From Streptomyces avidinii (GTDB taxonomy: Bacteria > Actinomycetota > Actinomycetes > Streptomycetales > Streptomycetaceae), in assembly GCF_014650695.1 (NCBI RefSeq), contig NZ_BMVL01000008.1, forward strand, positions 124,772 to 188,771: a stretch of 64,000 nt of DNA, written 5' to 3'. The translations under genes were made by a program, and so were the position numbers. Below are positions 8,087-16,754 of the stretch, in pieces; within the stretch, counting starts at the first letter, position 1; every line of letters begins with the position of its first letter. The notes under the pieces are model-generated. The model saw nothing but the letters and a program-made list of their open reading frames with translations. It was not told the origin of the DNA and ran no database searches.

Positions 8087-8779
8087 ATGCCCAACAAAGG
8101 GTGGATTCTGCTCGGGGTTTTGATTGTGCTCGGTATCCTCGGAGCGATGGGTGCAGTCTTCGCATGGTGGATGGCCACCAAAGAGCCGGAGCGTGAGCCG
8201 AAGATTGAAGTACTGGCCGGAATCGGGGGCGGGTTGATCACCGGTATCGCCGTAGGAGTGTCGGCCCTATTTCTGGAACAGGCACTCTCGGAATCCCAGA
8301 AATATGCGGCGTGGCGCGCGAATGTTGAAATCGCCGAAAGCATTCCGGGGTTCTCACCCGGCGATCGCGACATCGCAGGGATCAACTTCAGCGGCAAGTC
8401 CCTCCACAACGCGGACCTCAGAGGAGCCGATCTGCGGGGGGCTCAGCTTCGGGACACCGACCTGACAGGGGCGAACCTCAGCGGGGCCAAGTTGCAGGGT
8501 GCGCACCTGATCGGGGCCAACTTCTACGAAGCAGACCTGAGTGGCGCTCACCTCGACGGGGCCGAGCTGCAGAGTGCGAACCTCACGCACGCGCAGATCA
8601 ACGTTGAAGCCACCACCTTCCACGGAGCGATGGTCGACTCGCACACCTGCTGGCCGGAAGGCGCTCAACAGGAGAAAGTCGACTCGACCATCCCCAACAA
8701 CGAGGGGCCCGATGGATTTACCGGGGGCGAGAAGGTTCCCCATTGCATGCTGTGGAAGGACGGGGAGCGAACCAGGTGA
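8087..8779 (+). CDS. Membrane-anchored pentapeptide-repeat protein
   Basis: 230 aa. Two hydrophobic segments (about 5-28, ILLGVLIVLGILGAMG, and 42-63, GGGLITGIAVGVSALF) are followed by about 14 consecutive A(D/N/Q)LxG units (about residues 98-168, such as ADLRG, ANLSG, AHLIG), which fold as a right-handed quadrilateral beta-helix. The C-terminal tail contains two Cys. The role of such proteins is usually unknown. The gene uses noticeably more A/T third positions (TTG, TTT, ATT, GAA) than its neighbours, suggesting recent acquisition. The ATG is preceded by GGGGAT. Confidence 0.75.
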   Translation: MPNKGWILLGVLIVLGILGAMGAVFAWWMATKEPEREPKIEVLAGIGGGLITGIAVGVSALFLEQALSESQKYAAWRANVEIAESIPGFSPGDRDIAGINFSGKSLHNADLRGADLRGAQLRDTDLTGANLSGAKLQGAHLIGANFYEADLSGAHLDGAELQSANLTHAQINVEATTFHGAMVDSHTCWPEGAQQEKVDSTIPNNEGPDGFTGGEKVPHCMLWKDGERTR

Positions 8780-8888
8780 ATTGACGCAAGCGACCTCCTG
8801 GCTCAATCCCATTGATCAGAAAGCTCCCGGGGCAAAAGCCCGCCCTCACGGTTGCGGCTTTCCGGTGCCCGGCCCGCCCGGTACGGCA

Positions 8889-8925
8889 GCAGGGCCCGGA
8901 CCGCGCGTCGCGGTCCGGGCCCTGC
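8889..8925. terminator. Bidirectional terminator between convergent genes
   Basis: A perfect 17-bp stem with a 3-nt CGT loop, centred on GGGCCCGGACCGCG and its complement. It sits between the stops of the pentapeptide gene and the DUF6243 gene and could serve both. Confidence 0.75.
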
Positions 8926-8957
8926 CCCGTGCGGCGCCGCCCTGCGGCGGCGGTGCG

Positions 8958-9167
8958 TCAGCTCTGTGCGGTGTCGTCGCCGGCCTGCCCGGCGCCCTCG
9001 GTGGCGCTGGCCTTCTCGCGCATCTTGCGCACCAGCTCCGCCTTCTGGTCGGCTGCGCCCTTGCGGTCGAGGTTGCGGTGCGGACCGTTGTTCTGCCGCT
9101 CGGCGCGGGACAGCCTCTTGCGCTGGCCGCCACCCTGGCCCACAGGGTTGTTGATGTTCTTGCTCAC
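8958..9167 (-). CDS. DUF6243 family protein
   Basis: 69 aa, small, basic and soluble. The N-terminus SKNINNPVGQGGGQRKRLSR and the following RAERQNNGPHRNLDRKG are characteristic of the DUF6243 family of Streptomyces, whose function is unknown. Two in-frame GTG codons (9173 and 9167) precede SKN; the second is chosen because family members start VSKN or MSKN. No membrane segment or Cys is present. Confidence 0.75.
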   Translation of the reverse strand: MSKNINNPVGQGGGQRKRLSRAERQNNGPHRNLDRKGAADQKAELVRKMREKASATEGAGQAGDDTAQS

Positions 9168-9353
9168 GGTCACGCGTTCTCCCGGCAATGAAAGTTTGAA
9201 GTGATTTACGGATTCATCGGTGGGGGACGGGCGGCGACGTCGAAGGACGTCGGCCCGTCACGCTCTCACTCGTAAATCGGCGTCTGGAAGAACATGACAA
9301 CGACGGTACCCGCTTCCGTCGCCCCCGCACACCAACTTTTCGCCGTCGCGCTG

Positions 9354-9617
9354 CTAGCGGGACGCCTCGCAGGCCGAGGCCGCGACGTCCTTGCTCGCAC
9401 CGGCCGCGACGAGGCTGGCGTCACAGCTGGTCTGGTTGCCGATCTGTCCCTGGTAGCACGCCTCCGCGACGCCCTCGGTCACCTTCGCGGCGTGCTTGGC
9501 GACGTACTGCTCGCAGGCCTTCACGTCCGCCTGGGCGGACGGGGCGGCGATGACGGCGCCGCCCAGGGCGAGGGCCAGTCCTGCGAGGATGCTGGGGATA
9601 CGAGCCGACGGACGCAT
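9354..9617 (-). CDS. Small secreted four-cysteine protein
   Basis: 87 aa with a clear Sec signal peptide (RIPSILAGLALALGGAVIAA, probable cleavage after SAQA at about residue 30). The mature part is about 57 aa with four Cys (KACEQ, EACYQG, TSCDAS, SACEAS), which can form two disulfides. No family recognised. The ATG at 9617 directly precedes the signal peptide; a longer in-frame reading upstream is Arg/Pro-rich and not credible. No partner gene is evident. Confidence 0.7.
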   Translation of the reverse strand: MRPSARIPSILAGLALALGGAVIAAPSAQADVKACEQYVAKHAAKVTEGVAEACYQGQIGNQTSCDASLVAAGASKDVAASACEASR

Positions 9618-9789
9618 GCGGATGCACCTGCTCTCTCGGTCGGTCACGCGATCCTCGGATGCGCCGGACCGCGGGCGGGGGCGGCGGCGCGGAGCAGGCG
9701 CTCCGGGGGGCGACGGGCTCTGCCCGTCGGACACCCCCGCCCTTCCGACGCTAGAACACGGCACCGGCGCACGCACTTTCGGACCGGCG

Positions 9790-10344
9790 TCAGCGGGCCG
9801 GCGGGTACTCGTCGTTCCAGGCGGGGGGCGTCGTCGTGCCGCTGGCCCAGTCCCGGCGCAGGATCGCGTACCCGACGGCGTCGTGGACCGTGCCGTCGTC
9901 CGAGGGCCACGCCTCCCGGTAGTGCGCCTCCTTGACGTACCCGCACCGCAGGAAGGTGCGGCGCATCGCCCCGTTGTCCTGGCGCGTCGTGCCCTCGATC
10001 CGCCGGATCAGCGGGAGCTCGGTGAACAGGTACCGGGTCAGCCAGGTCAGCGCCCGGGGGCCGATCCCCCGCCCGCGGTACCGGGACCGGATCCGCAGGT
10101 CGAAGACGGGCGTGCCGTCGCCCAGGTCCATCAGCCGGACCAGGCCGAGGGTCTCGCCTGCGCCTGCGCCTGCGATCCAGAACGACCTGGTCTCCTCGTT
10201 GTCGAACCGGCCGTCCGCGGCCCACTGCCGGGCGCGGTCCGGGTCGACCACGGCCGAGCCGTGGAACGGCCAGGTGTCCCCGGTGAGGAAGGCGACCAGG
10301 TCATCGACCTCCGAGGGGACGTAACGGCGGTAGGCGAGATCCAC
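9790..10344 (-). CDS. GNAT family N-acetyltransferase
   Basis: 184 aa acetyl-CoA-dependent transferase of unknown substrate. The GNAT acetyl-CoA loop is RYRGRGIGPRAL (about residues 89-100), preceded by a beta strand VFDLRIRS and followed by GTTRQDNGAMRRTFLRCGYVKE, typical of RimJ/RimL-like members. Starts ATG DLAYRRYVP. It is divergent from the penicillin-binding protein gene; the 163-bp gap contains a 7-5-7 inverted repeat (10376-10394). Confidence 0.85.
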   Translation of the reverse strand: MDLAYRRYVPSEVDDLVAFLTGDTWPFHGSAVVDPDRARQWAADGRFDNEETRSFWIAGAGAGETLGLVRLMDLGDGTPVFDLRIRSRYRGRGIGPRALTWLTRYLFTELPLIRRIEGTTRQDNGAMRRTFLRCGYVKEAHYREAWPSDDGTVHDAVGYAILRRDWASGTTTPPAWNDEYPPAR

Positions 10345-10507
10345 GGCGGCACTCCAGGGGCGGGGGCGACCGGCCCCGAACGCCTTTCGTTCGGAGGTTC
10401 CGGTCCGGTAACAACGACATACGAGAGCTCAACACAGCGTAATGTCCGCACCAAGGGTTCTTTGAACATGTTCAGAGAACCGTCGGTTCATGGGGGAAGG
10501 TACGCAG

Positions 10508-12142
10508 GTGAACGGGGCGACGAAGGGTGCCATCGTCGGCGGGGTGTTCCTCGCGATGCTCGGCGGCGCAGGGTACGGGGTGTACACGCTCGTCGGGGAC
10601 GACGGCGGAGACGGCAAGGGCGGAGAGACCACCACCCAGGCCGGGACGGGCACCGGGCCGGTCGGCGAGAAGGACGCGGCCAAGACCGCCAAGGCCTTCC
10701 TGACCGCGTGGGCGGCCGGGGACGAGCGGGGGGCGGCCGACCTGACGAACAACGCCGCGGCCGCACAGGCCGCGGTCGGGGGCTTCAGGACGAAGGCGTA
10801 CGTGTCCAAGGCGGTGATCACCCCCGGCACTCCCAACGGCGCCACCGTGCCCTTCAAGGTCGAGGCGGAGATCACCTACGAGGGCACCACCAAGCCGCTG
10901 GTCTACGACTCGCAGCTGACCGTGGTCCGCGGGCTCACCAGCGGGAAGCCGCTCGTGGACTGGCAGCCCTCGGTGATCCACCCGCAGCTCCAGAAGGACG
11001 AGGCGCTGCGCGCCGGCGCCCCGGCGAGCCCGCCGGTCAAGGCCGTGGACCGCAACGGCGAGGAGCTGACCGCGGAGAAGTACCCCTCGCTGCGCCAGGT
11101 CCTGGACGAGCTGCGCCAGACCTACGGCGGCAAGGCGGGCGGCAGGGCGGGGGCGGAGGTCTGGATCGAGCCCGCCGCCAAGGAGGCTCCCAGGCGGACC
11201 CTGCTGACCCTGGTCGAGGGCGAGCCGAGCACCCTCAAGACGTACCTGGACGCGAAGGCGCAGGCCGCGGCCGAGCAGGCGGTCACCAAGTTCCCGGAGG
11301 CCTCGGTGGTCGCCGTCCAGCCCAGCAGCGGACACATCCTGGCCGTCGCGAACAACCGCAAGGACGGCTTCAACGCGGCGATGCGGGGCACCCGCGCACC
11401 CGGATCCACGATGAAGATCGTGACGGCCGCGATGCTGCTGGACCGCGGCCTGGTCGCCGCGGACAGGCCGGCGGAGTGCGCGAAGACGGTGACCTGGGGC
11501 CGTGAGTTCCACAACCTGAAGAACTTCGAACTGCCGCCCGGGACCAGCTTCGCGACCTCGTTCGCCCGCTCCTGCAACACCGCCTTCATCAAGCAGATCA
11601 AGCCGGTCGACGACGACTCCGCGCTGCCGAAGGAGGCCACGGAGGTCTTCGGCATCGACCTGGACTGGAAGACCGGCATCAAGTCCACCGACGGCAAGGT
11701 CCCGCCGGCCACCGGCGCGGCGGCCGCCGCCGAGTACATCGGGCAGGGCCAGATCACGATGAACCCGCTGAACGTCGCGTCCATCACCGCGACGGCCCGC
11801 ACCGGCGTGTTCCGCCAGCCGCTGCTGGTCTCGCCGGAGCTCGACGGCCGGACGATCGCGAAGGCCGAGCGCCGGATGAAGTCCTCGGTGCAGCAGCAGC
11901 TGGTCTCCATGATGAAGCTGACGGCCTCCAGCGGCACGGCAAAGGAAGCAATGGCCCCGGTCCGCGGCTCGGACAAGGGCGCGAAGACCGGCTCGGCGGA
12001 GGTCGGCGGCGCCGGGGACAGCCCGGACAGCTGGTTCACCGGCTTCAGCGGCGACGTGGCCGCGGCGGCCATGGTCGAGGGCGGCGGCCACGGCGGCGAG
12101 GCGGCGGGCCCGATCGTCGCCCAGGTACTGAACGCGGGCTGA
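10508..12142 (+). CDS. Penicillin-binding transpeptidase with NTF2-like (MecA_N) domain
   Basis: 544-aa class-B-type PBP that cross-links peptidoglycan outside the membrane. A single N-terminal TM/signal anchor (TKGAIVGGVFLAMLGGAGYGV) is followed by an NTF2-like MecA_N domain (about 50-160, AKAFLTAWAAGDERGAADLT) and a transpeptidase domain with STMK (Ser300), SCN (355-357) and KTG (493-495). The GTG at 10508 is preceded by GGGGGAAGG at 9 nt; an ATG six codons upstream would place the RBS inside the coding region. Streptomyces carries several such PBPs; this one is not in the dcw cluster. Confidence 0.9.
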   Translation: MNGATKGAIVGGVFLAMLGGAGYGVYTLVGDDGGDGKGGETTTQAGTGTGPVGEKDAAKTAKAFLTAWAAGDERGAADLTNNAAAAQAAVGGFRTKAYVSKAVITPGTPNGATVPFKVEAEITYEGTTKPLVYDSQLTVVRGLTSGKPLVDWQPSVIHPQLQKDEALRAGAPASPPVKAVDRNGEELTAEKYPSLRQVLDELRQTYGGKAGGRAGAEVWIEPAAKEAPRRTLLTLVEGEPSTLKTYLDAKAQAAAEQAVTKFPEASVVAVQPSSGHILAVANNRKDGFNAAMRGTRAPGSTMKIVTAAMLLDRGLVAADRPAECAKTVTWGREFHNLKNFELPPGTSFATSFARSCNTAFIKQIKPVDDDSALPKEATEVFGIDLDWKTGIKSTDGKVPPATGAAAAAEYIGQGQITMNPLNVASITATARTGVFRQPLLVSPELDGRTIAKAERRMKSSVQQQLVSMMKLTASSGTAKEAMAPVRGSDKGAKTGSAEVGGAGDSPDSWFTGFSGDVAAAAMVEGGGHGGEAAGPIVAQVLNAG

Positions 12143-12149
12143 CCGGGTG

Positions 12150-12193
12150 GCGGCGGCGCGACCGGCCCGGGCCGAAATCGGTCGTGCCGCCGC
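12150..12193 (+). terminator. Terminator after the PBP gene
   Basis: A 15-bp stem (GCGGCGGCGCGACCG with one G-U pair) and a 14-nt loop, starting 8 bp after the stop codon and ending before the -10 element of the next gene. Confidence 0.6.
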
Positions 12194-12205
12194 AGCGGGC
12201 GGCGT

Positions 12206-12211
12206 TAACGT
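12206..12211 (+). promoter_or_regulatory. -10 element for leaderless ybaK-like transcript
   Basis: TAACGT ends exactly 7 nt before the ATG at 12218; there is no RBS. The geometry fits a leaderless mRNA. Confidence 0.5.
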
Positions 12212-12217
12212 CGCGGC

Positions 12218-12712
12218 ATGACGACGTCCACGCACCCTCTGTTCGCCGAGGCCCTTGCCGAGCTGGGCCTCGACCTCACCGTCCGGAGCTTTCCCGAAGG
12301 GACCCGAACGGCTGCCGACGCCGCGGCCGCCATCGGCTGCGAGCTCGGCCAGATCGTGAAGTCGCTGGTCTTCGCGGCGGACGGGGTCCCCGTCCTGGTC
12401 CTGATGGACGGGGCCTCCCGCGTCGACGTCGCGGCGGTCGGGCGCGAGCTGGGGGCGGACCGGGTGACCCGGGCGGACGCGGCCGTCGTCCGGGAGACCA
12501 CGGGCTACGCCATCGGCGGGGTGCCGCCCTTCGGGCACCGTACGCGCACCCGGGTGCTGGCCGACCGGTCGCTGCTGGCCCACGACACGATCTGGGCGGC
12601 GGCCGGTACCCCGCACACGGTGTTCCCGATGGCTCCCGGCGAGCTCGTCACGTACGCCGGGGCCACCCTGGCCGACGTGCGCGAACAGCCGCCGGAGCCG
12701 TCACAGGGCTGA
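12218..12712 (+). CDS. YbaK/EbsC family aminoacyl-tRNA deacylase
   Basis: 164 aa, single INS-like editing domain that hydrolyses mischarged aminoacyl-tRNA in trans. Features are CELGQIVKSLVFAADGVPVLVLMDGASRVD (split family signature with the conserved Lys), TGYAIGGVPPFGH and IWAAAGTPHTVFPM, all characteristic of the YbaK/ProX fold. The leaderless ATG at 12218 is supported by the -10 spacing. Its 3' end overlaps the convergent serine hydrolase gene by 12 bp. Confidence 0.88.
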   Translation: MTTSTHPLFAEALAELGLDLTVRSFPEGTRTAADAAAAIGCELGQIVKSLVFAADGVPVLVLMDGASRVDVAAVGRELGADRVTRADAAVVRETTGYAIGGVPPFGHRTRTRVLADRSLLAHDTIWAAAGTPHTVFPMAPGELVTYAGATLADVREQPPEPSQG

Positions 12713-13873
12713 GCGCAGTGCCCGTACCAGGGCCTGGGCCCGGGGGTCCGCGGTGACCGACTTGGCCAGGGCGTTGGTCACGTAGCCGAAGCCGATGCCC
12801 GCCTCCGGGTCCGCGAAGCCCAGGGATCCGCCGCGGCCCGGGTGGCCGAAGGAGGCCGGCGAGAGCAGCGGTGAGGCCGGGCCGTGCAGCATGTAGCCGG
12901 CGCCGAAGCGGGTGTTCACGACCAGCACCCGGTCCGGCCCGGCGGAGTGCTCCCGGGCGGCCAGCGCAGTGGTGGCCGGGGTGAAGATCCGCGCGCCGTC
13001 CTCGACCACGCCGATCGTGGCCCCGTAGAAACGGGCCAGGGCGCGGGCCGTTCCGATGCCGTTCGAGGCGGGGAGTTCGGCGGCCCGGTAGGCGGGGGCG
13101 TTCTCGTCGGGCAGCGGGTCGATGGCGGCGAAGGCACGGCGGGTGAGGGAGTCAGGGTCGGCGTAGGCCTCGGAGACGTTGCGCCGCGGCCGGGTCCGCA
13201 GCATGCCCGCGCTCTCGGGCGGCTCGACCGCAGCCACCCGGCCCACCCGGTGGGCCTCGGCCTCCGGCAGGCCGATCCAGAACTCCAGCCCCAGCGGCTC
13301 GGCGATCTCCTCCGCCAGGACACAGCCCACTGTGCGGCCGGTCGCCCGCAGCACCAGCTCGGACAGCAGCCAGCTGTAGGTCTGCGCGTGGTAGCCGTGC
13401 CCGGTGCCCGGTTCCCAGAAGGGCTGCTGCGCGGCGACCGCGCGCGCTCCGGACACCCCGTCGGCGGCCTCGGCGGCGGTCAGCCCGCGGTCCAGCGCCG
13501 GTATGCCCGCGCGGTGCGCGAGCACGTCCCGGACCAGGATCCGCTCCTTGCCGCCCGACTTGAACTCCGGCCAGTACGAGCCCACGGGCGCGTCCAGGTC
13601 CAGCAGTCCGCGCTGGTGCAGCAGCAACGGCACGGCGGCCGCCACGCCCTTGGTCGCGGACCGGACGATCTGCGCGGTGTCCTCGGTCCACGGCTCGGTG
13701 CCCTCGGCGTCCCGGGTACCGGCCCACAGGTCGACGACCTTGCGGCCGTCCCGGTGGACGGCGACGGCCGCGCCCCGGTCCCCGAGCACCTCGAAGTTGC
13801 GTACGAACGCGTCTCTGACGGGCTCGAAGCCCTCCGCCACCGTCCCGTGGACTTCCACGTCTACTCCCAGCAC
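12701..13873 (-). CDS. Serine hydrolase, beta-lactamase/EstB family
   Basis: 390 aa, class C beta-lactamase fold. The nucleophile motif is SATK (Ser72, Lys75), the Tyr motif is around YSW (Tyr166), and the C-terminal GHPGRGGSLGFADPEAG corresponds to the substrate-binding strand. The absence of a signal peptide suggests a cytoplasmic esterase rather than a true beta-lactamase. Starts ATG LGVDVEVHG. Substrate unknown. Confidence 0.88.
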   Translation of the reverse strand: MLGVDVEVHGTVAEGFEPVRDAFVRNFEVLGDRGAAVAVHRDGRKVVDLWAGTRDAEGTEPWTEDTAQIVRSATKGVAAAVPLLLHQRGLLDLDAPVGSYWPEFKSGGKERILVRDVLAHRAGIPALDRGLTAAEAADGVSGARAVAAQQPFWEPGTGHGYHAQTYSWLLSELVLRATGRTVGCVLAEEIAEPLGLEFWIGLPEAEAHRVGRVAAVEPPESAGMLRTRPRRNVSEAYADPDSLTRRAFAAIDPLPDENAPAYRAAELPASNGIGTARALARFYGATIGVVEDGARIFTPATTALAAREHSAGPDRVLVVNTRFGAGYMLHGPASPLLSPASFGHPGRGGSLGFADPEAGIGFGYVTNALAKSVTADPRAQALVRALRSAL

Positions 13874-13995
13874 CTGCCGCGACGCCCGGACGGCGCCTAC
13901 ATCTGTCGCGTACGCCTACCTCACACTGCAACGCCCGCCGGGCGGCTCTGCTTCCCGGTGTCTCGAAGCCCGGGAGGCTCGCGCACCGGCGCCGA

Positions 13996-14760
13996 TCAGT
14001 GCGCGGGGCGCGTCAGAAGGGGCGTGCGCGGGTCGAAGCCGAACGGGAGCTCCAGCCGGTGGGCCCGCATCAGCTCGTCGTCGCACAGCAGCTCCCGTGT
14101 GCGGCCGTCCGCCGCGATGGCCCCCTCGCTGAGGACCACCGAGCGCGGGCACAGTTCCAGCGCGTACGGCAGGTCGTGCGTCACCATCAGCACGGTCACG
14201 TCGAGCGAGCGCAGGATGTCCGCGAGCTCGCGGCGCGAGGCCGGGTCCAGATTGGACGAGGGCTCGTCCAGGACCAGGATCTCGGGCCGCATGGCCAGGA
14301 CGGTTGCCACCGCGACGCGGCGGCGCTGCCCGAAGGACAGGTGGTGCGGCGGCCGGTCGGCGAAGTCCGCCATGCCGACCTGGTCCAGGGCGGTGCGGAC
14401 CCGTTCCTCCAGTTCCGCGCCCCGCATCCCGGCCGCGGCCGGGCCGAAGGCCACGTCCTCCCGCACGGTCGGCATGAACAGCTGGTCGTCGGGGTCCTGG
14501 AAGACGATCCCGACCCGGCGGCGGATCTCGGCGAGGTTCCGCTTCTCCACCGGCAGGCCGGCCACGGACACCGAGCCGACCCCGCCGGTGAGGATCCCGT
14601 TGAGGTGCAGCACCAGGGTGGTCTTGCCGGCGCCGTTGGGTCCGAGCAGGGCGACCCGCTCACCCTGCCCGACGGTCAGGTCCACCCCGAAGAGGGCCTG
14701 GTGGCCGTCGGGGTAGGCGTAGGCGAGGCCGGCGACTTCGAGGGAGGGGGTACTGGTCAC
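13996..14760 (-). CDS. Energy-coupling factor ABC transporter ATP-binding protein (CbiO/NikO type)
   Basis: 254 aa ATPase that powers metal uptake with the two genes upstream. Walker A GPNGAGKTT, Q-loop FQDPDDQLF typical of ECF ATPases, signature HLSFGQRRRVA, Walker B ILVLDEP and the H-loop THD are all present in order. The GTG at 14760 overlaps the cbiQ stop as GTGA; an ATG three codons upstream is possible but lacks an RBS. The metal (Ni or Co) cannot be read from this subunit; see the operator upstream of cbiM. Confidence 0.9.
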   Translation of the reverse strand: MTSTPSLEVAGLAYAYPDGHQALFGVDLTVGQGERVALLGPNGAGKTTLVLHLNGILTGGVGSVSVAGLPVEKRNLAEIRRRVGIVFQDPDDQLFMPTVREDVAFGPAAAGMRGAELEERVRTALDQVGMADFADRPPHHLSFGQRRRVAVATVLAMRPEILVLDEPSSNLDPASRRELADILRSLDVTVLMVTHDLPYALELCPRSVVLSEGAIAADGRTRELLCDDELMRAHRLELPFGFDPRTPLLTRPAH

Positions 14761-15518
14761 AGGGTCCATCCCATCAGACAGACGGCGAGGGCCGTCACCG
14801 GGAGCACGGACGCGTACGCCCACTGGGCGCGGGTGGCCGCGACCTCGTCGATCACCGGCATGGAGCCGGCGTAGCCGCGGCTGACCATCGCGAGGTAGAC
14901 CCGCTCGCCGCGTTCGTAGGAGCGGATGAACAGTGCGCCCGCGGTCTTGGCCAGCACTCCCCAGTGCCGGATCCCGCTCGCCTCGAATCCGCGCGAGCGG
15001 CGGGCGATGGACATCCGGCGCATCTCGTCGCTGATCACATCGCCGTAGCGGATCATGAAGGAGGCGATCTGGACGAGCAGCGGCGGCAGCTTCAGCCGCT
15101 GCAGGCCCAGCAGCAGGGCCCGCAGCTCGGTGGTCGAGGCGAGCAGGACGGAGGCGGCCACGCCGAGGGTGCCCTTGGCGAGGACGTTCCAGGCGCCCCA
15201 GAGGCCCGAGACGCTGAGCGACATGCCGAGCACCTGCACGCGCTCGCCCTCGGCCACGAAGGGCATCAGCACGGCGAAGGCGACGAAGGGGACCTCGATC
15301 AGCAGCCGCCGCAGCAGGAAGCCGGCCGGGATCCGGGCGACGGCCGCGACTGCGGCGAGGAGGGCGGCGTACAGGCCGAAGGCCCACACCGCCTCGCGCG
15401 GTGTGGACACGACGACCACGACGAAGGCCAGGGTCGCGGCGAGCTTGCAGTGCGGCGGCAGGCCGTGGACCGGCGAGTGGCCGTGGCGGTAGAGCTTGTG
15501 GGCGTGGCCGGCCCCCAT
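14757..15518 (-). CDS. Energy-coupling factor transporter transmembrane component (CbiQ/NikQ type)
   Basis: 253 aa with about five to six membrane segments (for example ATLAFVVVVVST, FVAFAVLMPFV). The conserved cytoplasmic coupling region RRMSIARRSRGFEA contains the ARxRG motif by which T-components dock on the ATPase. The His-rich N-terminus (HAHKLYRHGHSPVH) is typical of CbiQ. Starts ATG 1 bp after the cbiM stop; overlaps the ATPase gene by 4 bp. Confidence 0.9.
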   Translation of the reverse strand: MGAGHAHKLYRHGHSPVHGLPPHCKLAATLAFVVVVVSTPREAVWAFGLYAALLAAVAAVARIPAGFLLRRLLIEVPFVAFAVLMPFVAEGERVQVLGMSLSVSGLWGAWNVLAKGTLGVAASVLLASTTELRALLLGLQRLKLPPLLVQIASFMIRYGDVISDEMRRMSIARRSRGFEASGIRHWGVLAKTAGALFIRSYERGERVYLAMVSRGYAGSMPVIDEVAATRAQWAYASVLPVTALAVCLMGWTL

Positions 15519-15519
15519 G

Positions 15520-16584
15520 TCAGCCCGCCGAGACGGAGGTGGCGGTGGCGGTGAGGTCTTCCGTCCGGCGGCGGCGCACGGCCCAGAAGATCCCGGTGCC
15601 GGCGACGACGGTCACGCCGACGCCGATGACCCCGGCGAGGCCGCCGGACAGGCGGGCGTCGTCGACGTCCTTGACGCCGTAGTCGGCGAGCGGGGAGTCC
15701 GCGGCGGCGTGCTCCTCGACCTTCTCGTCGATGCCCTTGTCCGCGGCGACCTTCTCCAGGCCGTCGGGGTCGGCGGAGGCGTAGAAGGAGACGAATCCTG
15801 CGAGCACGAGGGCGGTGACCAGGCCGGTCGCCCACACCTTCTTCGTCGATCCGGCGCCGGCACCGGCCGCCGCGGGCGCTCCGGCCGCGGCCGGTGCGTC
15901 GACGAGCGCGCCGTCGACGCGCAGCTTCAGCGGCGCGGTCAGCCCGCGGGCCCCGTGCACCAGGTCGGGGCGGACGGCGATCACGGCGCCTACGGTCGCC
16001 GCGGTGATGGCGGCCTCGCCGATGCCGATGAGCACGTGGACGCCGACCATGGCGGTGATCACCTTGCCGATGGGCACGTCGGTGGTGCCACCGACGGCGT
16101 AGACGGCGGTGAAGGCGGCGGCCGCGGCGGGCACCGAGAGCAGGGCGCCGACGAAGGCGGCCACGGTCACGGAGCGGCGGGTGGGCGGCAGGATCCCGAG
16201 CAGCCCGCGGAAGATCGCGTACGCGACGACGACGGTGACGACACCCATGACGGTGACGTTCACACCGAGGGCGGTCAGCCCGCCGTCGGCGAAGAGGATG
16301 CCCTGCATGAGCAGGACGACGGACACGCAGAGCACACCGGTGTAGGGGCCGACGAGTATCGCGGCGAGCGCCCCGCCCAGGAGGTGGCCGCTGGTGCCCG
16401 CGGCGACGGGGAAGTTCAGCATCTGGACGGCGAAGATGAACGCGGCGACGAGACCGGCGAGCGGGGCGGTCCGTTCGTCGAGCTCGCGGCGGGCGCCGCG
16501 GAGGCTGACGGCCACCGCGGCGGCGGCCACCGCTCCGGCGGCCACCGAGACGGGTGCGTTGATGAATCCGTCGGGCACATGCAT
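15520..16584 (-). CDS. Fused CbiM-CbiN type metal-binding S component with PDGLE domain
   Basis: 354 aa. The N-terminus MHVPDGFINAP carries the conserved His2 and N-terminal metal-site residues of CbiM/NikM. Seven or so TM segments follow (to about 210), with GHLLGGALAAILVGP. After an Ala/Pro linker (about 235) a second module starts with a TM and the FYASADPDGLEKVA motif and ends with another TM: the PDGLE/CbiN-like small component, so M and N are fused. First gene of a three-gene operon. The -35 of its promoter overlaps a Nur-like box; no cobalamin riboswitch is present, favouring nickel over cobalt. Confidence 0.88.
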   Translation of the reverse strand: MHVPDGFINAPVSVAAGAVAAAAVAVSLRGARRELDERTAPLAGLVAAFIFAVQMLNFPVAAGTSGHLLGGALAAILVGPYTGVLCVSVVLLMQGILFADGGLTALGVNVTVMGVVTVVVAYAIFRGLLGILPPTRRSVTVAAFVGALLSVPAAAAAFTAVYAVGGTTDVPIGKVITAMVGVHVLIGIGEAAITAATVGAVIAVRPDLVHGARGLTAPLKLRVDGALVDAPAAAGAPAAAGAGAGSTKKVWATGLVTALVLAGFVSFYASADPDGLEKVAADKGIDEKVEEHAAADSPLADYGVKDVDDARLSGGLAGVIGVGVTVVAGTGIFWAVRRRRTEDLTATATSVSAG

Positions 16585-16622
16585 GGAACGGCTCCGCTTC
16601 TTAACCAGTCTTTAGCTGTTCA

Positions 16623-16653
16623 ACCATAGTGCCCAGTTGCAAACCGTTGGCAA
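16623..16653 (-). promoter_or_regulatory. Nur-like operator overlapping the cbiM-type promoter
   Basis: TTGCAA-ACCGT-TGGCAA (16637-16653) is a 6-5-6 pseudo-palindrome that matches the published Streptomyces Nur consensus tTGCaa-N5-ttGCAA with one mismatch. On the minus strand TTGCCA (16653-16648) would be the -35 and TATGGT (16628-16623) a -10, so bound repressor would block the promoter. The site ends about 50 bp before the cbiM ATG. Confidence 0.6.
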
Positions 16654-16754
16654 GAGCGGGCGCGTCACAAAGAGAGCCGTGCGCTTTCGTGGGAATGTGC
16701 GAGGCTGGACAGGACAAACGGACGCAAATGTTCCGATATCGAGGAGTCTTGTCG

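Noticed and set aside
10464..10473. GAACATGTTC as a LexA (SOS) box
   Set aside because: The actinobacterial box needs GAAC-N4-GTTC; here the half-sites are separated by two bases only.
16585..16754. Cobalamin riboswitch upstream of the cbiM-type gene
   Set aside because: No B12-box or conserved core is visible and the leader is too short; the palindrome there fits Nur better.
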